Origin: Lepidonotus clava
Taxonomy: Eukaryota; Annelida; Polychaeta; Phyllodocida; Polynoidae
Direction of reading: 5' to 3'
DNA length: 64,000 bases
NCBI GenBank assembly: GCA_936440205.1
Contig: OW387150.1
Coordinates: 37,258,295-37,322,294, forward strand
Shown: one piece after another, positions 11,981-23,100 of the stretch
How positions within the stretch are numbered: the stretch's first letter is position 1
How the letters are laid out: each line of letters opens with the position of its first letter
The notes under the pieces: model-generated
Databases searched by the model: none
What the model was told of the DNA's origin: nothing
Seen by the model: only the letters and a program-made list of their open reading frames with translations
Translations under genes and position numbers: made by a program

Positions 11981-13206
11981 TGTTATACGTTGATGGTTTT
12001 TATTGATACAGTGTGTTCATAGCTTTTGTGTGTGAACTTTATCATTCTTTATTTCTAGTATTCATAATGATGTAAAATATGTCTCAAACTTTGAGAATAT
12101 ATCCAGGAACATTAAAGATTATAGATGCAACTTGAATATGGTGGAATATTTCTATATCACTCTCAATCACTTTATTATTCTTAGATGCAATGAACTCTTA
12201 TGACAAGATATCATTGTTATTCTATTTCTATTGATTAAATTAAACATTTTATATTATGTAAATGACCTTGACCTACTTCAAGGCAACACATTTTAAAAAT
12301 TTATGTAATTCAATTATTTGCTGAATTTTATGAAGACTGAAGTATTTTCTGTAATTCATGGATTATTTCTTTTTTCAATCAATGATTGTTTAAAAGTACA
12401 ATAATCACATTGCACCAAGTACTTTTGTTATAATTCATAGTTAACATTCATATCTATTATCCCCATTCAAAATTTGCCTTATTGCATGTAAACAATTTGA
12501 ATAAAAAAGAAGTTCACATAATAAATATCCTTTTTCTACCTATTTTCACCCATTAGACATTAATCAATTGACCATGACCTTCACATTTAAGGGGTAAATA
12601 TGATTTAAAAAAATGTATAGCCATAAAATGTTGCTTTGTACAAGTTTTCTTGATGATTGAAGCTTTATTGAAGACATACCACCTAGATATAGCAAAACAA
12701 TCAATTTCCTACTTTATGACCTTGTGAGGTCAAAAAATGACCTTAATATCTAAAAGAAAAAATGCCACTAAAACTTTTTTAAATCAGCAAGACCTAATGA
12801 CCAATTTTATGTATGATTGGAAGCCTTTTGAATCCAAAAGTGCATTTGCTCAAATTCTGACACAAGCCTCTTGACTAAGACTCATAATGGCTAGCAACTT
12901 TATATTTTACCATTCTAGGTCATTAGTAGGTTTCCCTTTCCCCATTCCATGTTGTGTTCAATTAATTTACATTTATGTTATGTGTGTTAGAAGACAATTA
13001 AAACAATTTGAGAATTGAAAAATTTAAAAGATAAATAAAATGAAAACTACAATATTTTGTGAAAGTTCGGATCTTGCAACACAAAATGATTTGATCATGA
13101 GTCTTATAAATATCACTGTTCTTCAAATTTCATGCATATTGTCTGGTTGAGACCCTGGGAGGTATCTTTGTTCTCTAAATGAATTTGCCTCTATTTTCAT
13201 CCTAAG
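11981..13206. other. AT-rich intergenic or intronic sequence
   Basis: No convincing coding exon, RNA gene or structured repeat seen. If the exon at 13,207 belongs to a longer gene, this is part of its last intron. Confidence 0.45.
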
Positions 13207-13383
13207 GAACACAAGGAAACTAACTCCGATGGGCAATGGCAGGAGGTTGTGTCAGTAGATGAATTTGATGTCATTTACAAGCAGCCTTACAAACCTAACC
13301 CAAACGTGCCTTCTACCACTGATGTATCTGATGATCAGGATGCAAAGCATTCATGGGATGCAAAAGAGAAGCTCAGGAAGTAA
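13207..13383 (+). CDS. Terminal coding exon of an unrecognised gene
   Basis: A pyrimidine-rich tract and AG at 13,205-13,206 open a phase-0 exon of 58 codons ending in TAA at 13,381-13,383. The peptide starts EHKETNSDGQWQEVV, continues SVDEFDVIYKQPYKPNP and ends DAKEKLRK. An in-frame TGA just upstream (13,180-13,182) means it needs the splice acceptor. The hydrophilic, non-repetitive composition and the contrast with flanking AT-rich sequence suggest real coding. I do not recognise the family and found no partner exon upstream, where UBXN4 copies lie. It may be the last exon of a gene with very long introns, or a duplicated fragment. Confidence 0.5.
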   Translation, partial: EHKETNSDGQWQEVVSVDEFDVIYKQPYKPNPNVPSTTDVSDDQDAKHSWDAKEKLRK

Positions 13384-13964
13384 GGACTTTGAACAGTTAC
13401 TTTGAGAAATGCTGTGTGATGCTAAAGAGGCCAACATCTGCTGCCATGATTCTCGTTGTGTGATGCTGGAAATGCCTGGGATTCCCCTTCAAACCTCAGA
13501 CTTGCTGCTTCACATATACGGGCATATGCATCTCCCCTTCCCCTCCCCCATTTATGTTGTCCTTTTTAGTAAAAGCTGAATATTGGTCTACACTCTTAAA
13601 TTAGACAGCACACAACACAGGATTTTTTAAAAATCGATCAACAACATTAGCCTATTATGATGTTAAAAGGAGGGTTAAAAACCATAGTGACTCAGGCTGG
13701 TATACAGGTTCTGCCATGGGGGTTGCGGGTGAGGTTCCCTAATTGGAACTTTTGCTTACATTTTCAATAATATGACTCTAAAAAGGGGGGTGGCAAGCAG
13801 TAGAAAGTAGAACCTTTCAATATTTTATCACTAATTTTGAATAATTTCCCCACCACCCCTCTTGTATACAAGACCATTTCTCAAATTTGACAAGTGACAT
13901 TTGTAATGTTCAATAAGTAGCAGGGACATTTGAGTCCTCTGTCAAGATCAGTGACAACAGTCAC
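13384..13964. other. Non-coding spacer upstream of UBXN4 copy D
   Basis: 3' flank of the 13,207 exon. No further coding or structured element seen. Confidence 0.4.
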
Positions 13965-14130
13965 TAAAGTGGCAGATTTAGATTTGGCCATTCAGATACA
14001 GTCAATGTTCACCAAAGTATAAGTTTAATGAAATTTGAGATATGATGAATATTTATCTTTAGACAGTTTTTTGTTTTTCTTCCTTTGTTGTGACTCTTTT
14101 ATTAAACACCATAAGTCTTTTTTTTATTTT
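13965..14130 (+). repeat. Displaced UBXN4 intron segment upstream of exon 1
   Basis: About 165 bp starting AAAGTGGCAGATTTAGATTT and ending in the ACACCATAAGTC motif. It matches intron sequence upstream of the first UBX exon in copy B (from about 1,016) and copy C (from about 7,194). Copy D's own equivalent intron lacks it, with a deletion near 22,424. It lies directly before the acceptor of the first coding exon of copy D. Confidence 0.65.
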
Positions 14131-14161
14131 GATTTACTTGTTTAAATTAAACAGGATCAAC

Positions 14162-17100
14162 ATGAAGTGGTTCAGAGGAAGTATCCCTAGAGTGATTCAA
14201 ACTGCTATGGTCAACAGTTCGCTGCTTATCGTGTATATATCAGGTAAGTTCGGCCCTCAAACACATCGTCAGCAGAGTTTTCTGGATCACATTTCTAGAT
14301 CAAGGTTCCCTGTGCCATAGCCTGCGCCACTTCCTCTCCTTCTGCTCCCAGCAGGAGGACTGATCGCCATCTAAAACTCGACCCTGGGTCTGCAGTCCCT
14401 GGGTCTTTTACCAACAGCCAATCAGAATACAGCAGCATTGGCCCTCAGTGCATACCTCAATACATGCACTACAACAAAGTTGTTTCAGAACAAAAAGTTA
14501 GTGTTCTTATTGCAAAGGGTTATTACAAGTGCTCATTCTAAAATGTGATGTCTAAACAGTATAATGAAGACAATATGTGAAAAATGTCTACAATTTGAAA
14601 TACATTGAGAAAGTTAGTGTAAGGGGTAGGAGACCCTGGGCCTAGAAAGATAGAGGTAGGCTTCCCTACATGGATCTGCTGGTAAGGGAGGTAGCAGACC
14701 CTGTGTATGGGGGCAAGAGGGAGGAGACCCTAGGTCTGGGGGTAGGAGGGAGCAGACCCCGGTTTGAGGGGGGGGGGGGGGGCAGGAAGGAATAGAACCA
14801 GGGTCTAGAGGGAGGTGGTAGGAGTCCCTGGGTCTGGAGATTTATGTATGGAGAAACCGACTTTGAGGTGTGAATATATATTTATATAGGCTTATGTAAT
14901 ATATACCTGCTATACCACTAGACCCAGGTCTGCTACCTCCTACCCCAGACCCAGGGTAAGCTACCTCCTACCCCCAGTCCCAGGTCTGCTACCTCCTACC
15001 CCCAGACCCAGGTCTGCTACCTCCTACCCCCAGATCCAGGGTCTGCTACCTGCTACCCCCAGACCCAGGTCTGCTACCTCCTAGCCCCAGACCCAGGTCT
15101 GCTACCTCCTACCCCTGACCTAAGGTCAGGTACCTCCCACACCGGACCCAGGGACTGCTACCTCCTAGCCCCAGACCCAGGGTCAGCTACCTCCTACCCC
15201 CACACCCAGGGTCTGCTACCTCTTACCCCGGACCCAGGGACTGCTACCTCCTATCCCAAGACCAAGGGACTGCTCCCTCCTATCCCCAGACCCAGGGTCT
15301 GCTACCTCCTACCCCCAGACCCAGGGACTGCTACCTCCTACCTCCTGACCCAGGGTGTGCTACCTCCTACACCCATACCCAGAGACTGCTACCTCCTACC
15401 CCAAGACCCAAGGTCTGCTACCTGCTACCCCAAGACCCGGGGACTACTACTTCTTATCCCCAGACCCAGGGTCTACTTCCTCCTACCCCAAGACATAGGG
15501 TCAGATTCCTCCAACCCCAAGACCCAGGTCTGCTACCTCCTACCCCCGGACCCAGGGACTGTTACCTCCTATCCCCAGACCCAGGGTCTGCTACCTGCTA
15601 CCCCCAGACCCAGGGACTGCTACCTCCTACCCCCTACCCCCAGACCCAGGGTCAACTACCTCTTACCCCCAGACCCAAGTCTGCTACCTCCTAGCCCCAA
15701 ACCAAGGGTTTGCTCCCTCCTACCCCCAGACCAAGGGTCTGCTCCCTCCTACCCCAAAACCCAGGTTCAGCTACCTCCTACCCCTACACCTAGGGTCAGC
15801 TACCTCCTACCCCTACACCTAGGGTCAGCTACCTCCTACCCCCAGACCCAGGGACTGGTCCCTCCTACCCCAGTCCCAGGTCTGCTAACTCCTACCCCAG
15901 ACCTAGGGTCAGTTACCTCCTACCCCCAGACCCAGGGTCTGCCCCCTCCTATCACCAGACCCAGGGTCTGCTCACTCCTACCCCCAGACCCAGGGTCTGC
16001 TACCTCCTACCCCAGACCCAAGGACCGCTACCTCTTATCCCCAGACCCAGGGTCTTCTACCTCCTACCCCAGACCCAGGGTCTGCTACCTCCTACCCTGA
16101 GACCCAGGGACTGCTCCCTCCTACCCCCAGACCCAGCGTCTGCTACCTCCTACCCCCAGACCCAGGGTCTGCTACCTCCGAACCCAGACCTTGGGCCTTC
16201 TTCCTCTTACCTACAGATGAAGGTTATTCTTCCTCTTAGCTACACCCTATATATCGTCTGCGACTTTCTTATCCCAAGACCTAGGGTCTCCTACTTCCTA
16301 CCTGAAGACCCAGGGTCCGCTACTTCCCTTCTCCTATCTTGGTGCAGGAAGACATCACCAGTTGCCTCCATTATGATTGGTTAAGCTCAATCCAAGTAGA
16401 CTGACTGTAGACCCAAAGTCAAGTTTCAGATGGTGATCAGGCCTCCTGCTCGCTTGAATGGGAATATCCAGAGGCGAATCCTACCAGTGCCAGTGATTTA
16501 AAAAAACGCGACGACTATGTGTATCCTAGTGTAGACCAGTAATAGCTCTGTTAGCCTTCCTTGAATATTGCATGGGAAGCTATTACATTAGCAGTGGCAT
16601 CGAAAATTTGGCTAGACCAGTAACTTAAATCTGGTTGTCCTCATACACTTTTAAGTTGTCTACATTGGGGGAGACGTCAAAGTTCCCCACAGCCAACCAA
16701 AGCCAGTTGTCAGTGACTTTACAGCATGTAGCCACCACTCTGGCTACTGAAGGCTACTGCAGCCTGATAGGAAGGGGGTTAACACACTACCGTAATGACC
16801 CTAAATGACCTCGTTATCCCATTAATTAACTAATTAATTAGCCCTAATGAGGTGATTAGGGTACATAATGTATACAAACATGAAAGAAAATTCCAGTATA
16901 TCTTTAACCTAAATAATATACTGATATAAGGCCACAGCTGGCCCCCTAATGAGATGGGAATGGGGTTTTGGATGGCTGCAGCTACCCAGTGGCACATACA
17001 ACTTTCCACTACTATCCAGCTGCAGCCTGCTGCAGCATTTCAGTTTCACAGCCCCTTAATTTTGATGTCACCCCCTATAGATGAATTCCCAAAAGTTTAG

Positions 17101-20100
17101 CTAAGTACCCAAATAGGCAGAGAACAATATTTTTGGAGTTAAAGATTGGCACTGATGTGCACAAAGGATATATATGCATCTTTGTAATTGCTGTCCTTGC
17201 GGCCGTTAAAATATAACAATGGCAATACATGCCCTGTTCTTATTCACTGAATTGTGAAACTGCAGATCATGTAGATCTTATATTGGATATTACCGTCTAG
17301 TAGCAAATATATTTGTGCTGATGTGCACAAAGATGATGTGAATGATGACTTTGTATTGTTCTGCTGTTAAGACATATATATATGACACATGAGATCGATA
17401 TATATGACTCTTTGGTGTCAATAAAACTACCACTACTACTGCCGCCACGAGTGTCAGTCTGTGCAACCTTGAACAGAAGTGGACGAAACAAGGGGCCTGG
17501 GATTCGGAAGCCCTTACAAAGAAGGTTGCGCCCACCAAATTCCCTGTCCTAGGGGGTCACTGGGGCCCCTAGGACAGGGAATCACCTAAATTCCAAATTG
17601 AAATGTCAATCAATTTTTTATAACAATCATAAACACGGTTGTCAATTTGATATTTTCTATAGTTGGTAAAGGCAGAATAGAGACATTCACCTTTTATGCT
17701 TTAAAAATGTAGAATGAGGGACGCAACTGGTCCAACCAACTGGCCCAAGATGTTGGGGAGGGCCCTTAGAGTTTGATATCTAAGCCGGGTACATAAGCTC
17801 CCCACACTTGACACAAAAGTAAAACACATATCAAAATGGTGACCAGGTGACTTCACGCCTCGAGGTGCATGAATTCCCTGTGTCAGTAAGGTCCCTGCGC
17901 AACTATTTATTTGAGAGGATGTATAGGCAATATGACATTTGTTTTATCTATAAACTAGGAATAGGGACAACTTAGGGTTATGTTATGTTTCCAGAGATGG
18001 TTTAGAAGTGAAGGATGATTTTTATAGTCCTTATTTGTTCTGTAAATTATGTTTAATCTAATATATCAGCATCTATTGGAACACCACCCTGACAGCATGT
18101 GGTGTCAGGGGCACTGTGGTATGTGGGCCAAATCAACGGGCCCAGTCTCCTAGCAATCTTCAAAACTACCCCAACAAACCAAACCAAACATGAGGCTGTC
18201 TGGCAGAGTTCAATTCATCAGATCACCAGATTAATCATTGTCTAACTTTCAGGTGACGATAAGAGGTCGCAGCAGATGGAGGAGGTGTGGGCCGACACGG
18301 CTGTCTGTGAGCTGTACAAGAGGGAGCGGTGCGTCACACTGATGCTCAAGGCTGATAGGTGAGTCACAATTCAAGAGAGAGGTGGTTTCCTGCTGATAAT
18401 CAGTGTATCCCAAAAACCACCGGACATCCAGATATGTCTGACAATTTTCCATCAATGTCTGACGTTTTACCTTTAATGTCGGACATCATGTCTAACAATA
18501 TTGTTAAACATTGTCCCTATAAAATTTTAGGTGAATTCTTCTATAAATCTATTTGATTATGACATATCTGGCATACAATGGAATGTCCGATGTCATCACT
18601 GCAAAAATCAGACAATTTGTCCGCCATTTCAGAAAGTTTTTGGCATACACTAGATAATTTAGCAAAAAGACCAGTTTAGAGGCAGCGGTTCCCACGTAGC
18701 TCGTCAAAGGTCATATGAAGTCTGATATCATTTTCCCTATATAAAGGTCTTAAAGCAGCTGTCTTGTCCGTCTGTTGTTAGGCTAATGTAAGCTGATGTA
18801 AAGCTAACAACGCAATGGCCAGCAACGTGTTGTACGGTATTGGAACATAATCGAGGGACGTCGTTGGTCACGTTGCAAATTTGACGTGGCCAAAAGGGAG
18901 CTACAACATATCAATTTCTATTCCGTCGAAAGCGACTTATATGCTCTTATTCAGGTCTGCCTGAAATTATGATTTTGAATTGGTATTCTGACAATAAACA
19001 TCATCTGTAGATTTATTTGAACTCAGTAATTAAATGTTCTATAAAAACTGAAAGATATCACGCTTTTGAAAATATTTCTTTAAAAGGTCATATTTACTTT
19101 TCAAAAAGGTCTTATAATGTCTCATTTGTGTTTCTTAAATGCACGGCCCTCTGTTTAGAGAGGGTCAGTTTTCAGCAATGGCAGATTAGGTAAGTGGCTG
19201 TGAAGGGTTTTGGAAAGCTAACAAACCATGATTGCAGATTTTTTTTTATTCCAATTTTCTCTACCCATCTATACTCGATCAATTCTTTAGTGGGAAACTT
19301 TGGTTGTCTAAATCTTACAAATTGCCTTAAGAGGGGTGGACATAACAAGGGACCTGGGGGCCCTCGGCCCTAAAAAAAACAGGTCAGGACCCTAGATTTT
19401 CTGGGCTAGGGTCCCAACTGGCCCCTAGAAAATTATGAATAACAAAAAGACCAGTATATGTGAGAGCCCCTAAGTTTCGGTGAGGGCCCCTAGATTTGGA
19501 AAGCTAGGAACCCGACTGGCCCCTGGATTTTTAAACTTATGTCACCCACTTCTGGAAAAGATATTGCTGGGTTATTGAATAATTTATTGGTTTACTCTCT
19601 TATCTTTTTGAATGTCAACTATTAAACCTGATTTTGATGTTTAATCTATTTCCTTTCAGTGATGCCTGCAAGCAGTTCGAAGCCCTCTGTATCCTTATTG
19701 TCGCACGGCACCTATCATGGGACTGATAATTAACAGTGTTTTTGTTATGACATTAATTTTTCTACACATAAGCTGGATGCTGAAGTGGCTAGCATGACAG
19801 TCTTGCATGCGAGTTGCGTGGATTCGATCCTGGGCTGGGCAGGGCAGGGCTATAGTACATCTTTCTGCTCTTCTCCAACGACAGGATTTTCAAGGTTCCT
19901 GTGTGTAAGGCCCTTACACTTACAGTCATCCTGGTGTTAAACTTGCATGATTTAGATATGATACCTGTTGTTTTAAGTTTTAAGTTTTTTAAGTAAATCT
20001 TGTATTTAGGTTTGCCAAAATTCCAACAAAAGTTGCCCTACTTGACTAGTGCAGACCGCATAGTGTGCGTCCCATCTACCTACTTCATCGGTAAGTATGG

Positions 20101-23100
20101 CGTGCCTCTGAAGATTGTCAGTGGACACATCACAACGACAGAGTATTATAAGAAAATCCAGAAAACTACGCAGGTAAGAAATTTAAGAAAGGTTTAATGA
20201 TGCTATGAACCTTTACATTTTTGGTATCTTAAATAAAAAGGCAAATGTATTATGCTTTCTAATGCCTTTTATATTTGGCCAAATAGAAAAAGTCATGTTC
20301 ATGGAACCCGCCTTGTCCTAAATCTTTGCCCTACCTTTTTTCAAAAGTACTCGTAAGAAATTGAATTAAGGTCAATAAATATGATTCAGTATTTCAAAAT
20401 ATGGCGTCGTGCCATATAAATTAGTTATATGGATATATATGTAGAGGGTCTCATTGGCCAGACTACCGGTTGGGTGCTGCCCCCTGTGTGTAGGTTCCCA
20501 CTCTAGGGGCCTGTCTACAGTGACTAGCCTCAGGTTACCAGACAGCCAACACCTGCAGAGATTTTTTTTTCTCTTTCATTATTCAGTTATAAATAGGGGC
20601 TTCAATTGCCCAAGTTTCCCTCAGGCAATTTATGTTATGTGTTCCTTCATTTCCAACTTTCATGTATAGGAAAATAATCTTAAATTGTAGAAATTGCTAG
20701 AGGGTATTTGTAGGGTAAATCCCCACCCTTCAAAACATTAAGAAGAGAAATAAGGATAACTATTTACTTCAATTCTCCCTACCACATATAGCACATTTAT
20801 AGTATTTAAAGGACCTGCAGGCTAATTTGGACAGATTTTGTCAACAAATCCCCTGGAAAACCTATAGAAAATAAGCATACAATTGTTATACATCCATCTA
20901 CAGTGAAAAATCTTCAAATGACTCAGGGAAAACTAATGGATATGGATACTAATTTAAAAATAATGATGGTTTGTTTCTAACAATGGTAATCTACAAATAA
21001 TGATAAATCCATGAAAATTTATATAATAAATCTATGAGTTTTGTTTCCATATTACCCAGCATGCACCCTGTTTTAGGCTAACCTGCAGGTAAAACTCATG
21101 AAAATGGCTATCCATGGTTGGGTGAATTCTGTTGACATATGTAATTTCCAAGGTTGTGCTGACAATTATTCCTTTCTTTCTGGCAGATACATAAGAACTC
21201 CACCAGTGCAGCAACAAAGAACCCAAGTCTTTATGATAGGATAGAAAAGTGGGCATTTTTTCCATATATTAAATCTTGAAATTAGGACAGCTTCTTAAAA
21301 AAAGCTTGTTTATGGTTGACCGCCCAATCATTCCTTTGTTCTAATATACAATTGCCACTCCTAACTTTTTTGTTGAAATTCTTAATAAGAAAAAGTTTAG
21401 CAGAAAAAAACACATTCTTCTCAGCTGGGCATTATTTTACCCAACATTTTGATAAGAAACAAAGAGTATCCTAATATTGTTTTTATGAGAGAAAGTTACA
21501 TATAAAGTGTATCTTTGATATCATAAGATTTTAAAGTACGCTTTGTAGTTTTAATTTTATTAGATTTTCTAACTCTTAAAAGTCATAATAATAATCAACA
21601 TCGTTCTTTTATCCATGATTTCTTCCACAACTTTACCAAGGCATACAACTCCATCATTTCACTCAATCCTTTGATGTGCTACTGACCTACCAACACTGAT
21701 TTTCAGGGCTTGTCAAGTGATTGAGGAAAAGAAACGGAAGAAAGCGGAGAAGGAGAAGGAGGAGGCAAAGCATAAAGAGCGCGAGCGGGTCCAACGACAG
21801 ATCCCCCAGAACAAGTCAGTCATTTTCATTGTTTAATTTTCAGGGTGCAAGCAGCACAGGGGAAACAGGGAAAACAGGGAAAATGGAAAACGAAAATTCC
21901 CGATATGGAAAACAGAGGGAATTTGCAAAGTTTGCCAAAACACAGGGAATATCATTTGACCAGGTTCTGAAATTTGTGATTCTCAAGATATTAGCGATTT
22001 CAGAGTATTCAGTAAGAATAAATTTATCGTTCTTTTTCATCAGTTCAGCTAAATATGCCTTCAAGTTTAATGACAACACTGAGCAATCTTTCTTCATTAG
22101 CCAAGACTGATTTTGTGACATTCTTACTAATTGTTGAACATCATGGGGTGGGGTGGGGAATCAGTATAAATATTTAGTGTGTGGCTAGAAACATAGATAT
22201 TTTGCAAAACTTTGACCTGAACATGTATTTTGTTCGAGTCAGGATGGTTTTTATCAAAGCAGTCCAAATGGCAAGTCTCGCAATACTTTACACTTTTTCT
22301 TAAATATTTTTTTTAGTGCACATCTTGCCAAGTCCTTCATAAAATACTTAACACTTCTAGTGAACTCCTTCCTTGTATTATTTTTGTAAAGGTCAGAGTC
22401 AGACAGAAAATGCATAGATGCAAAAAAAAATTCTTTTATTAAACACCATAAGTCTTTTTTTAACCAAGCTTAAATCCTAAAGAAACCAAATAAGGACCGG
22501 TTAAAACTTAAAGGTGTCAATATCTGAAAACTGCTTTAATGAAAAACTTAACCATAGGATCTACATTTCAATATGTTAAATAAAAATGTATCAAACGTAT
22601 CTTAAACTAAACAACCAAACTTCCTTTTTTTGCATCTCCTCTTGTTTGTTCCTTTGTAGGGAGACAGCCCGACTCAAGTTCCGACTCCCAGATGGCAGCA
22701 CAGTCACTAACCAGTTCCCATCATCTGACACGCTCAGCACCGCCCGAGACTTCATCAAACAGGTAAGACAAAATAGATAACTATGAGTAGCATGTTCAGG
22801 TCCGTGTCAGAACAGCACAGGGAAAACAGGGAAAGTCGCAAAAATAATTCCCTGACAAGGAAAACACTGGGAATTTGCTAACTTTGCCAAAACACAGGGA
22901 AGATACAGGGAATTTAATTTGGCCAGGTTCTGAAATTCCTGATTTTCAAGATATTAGGGATTCGACTTTTTGTTCTTGGGTTGTCCAAATTTATTCGGCA
23001 TGCAGAGGCTTTAAAATTTGAACAACTTGCTGGACATGACAAAGGGAAAAATTGCCATGGGACAGGGAAATCTCAGGGAAAATACAGGGAATTTGAGAAA

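Noticed and set aside
15357-16100. 247-codon + strand frame rich in Pro/Tyr/Leu (RPRVCYLLPP type)
   Set aside because: It is the translation of the 29-30 bp minisatellite, whose units happen to lack stops.
19768-19840. tRNA gene
   Set aside because: B-box-like sequence only; no acceptor stem or anticodon arm could be paired, so SINE is preferred.
21187-21257. Candidate UBXN4 linker exon (IHKNSTSAATKNPSLYD)
   Set aside because: The acceptor is acceptable but no usable GT donor follows in the needed phase.
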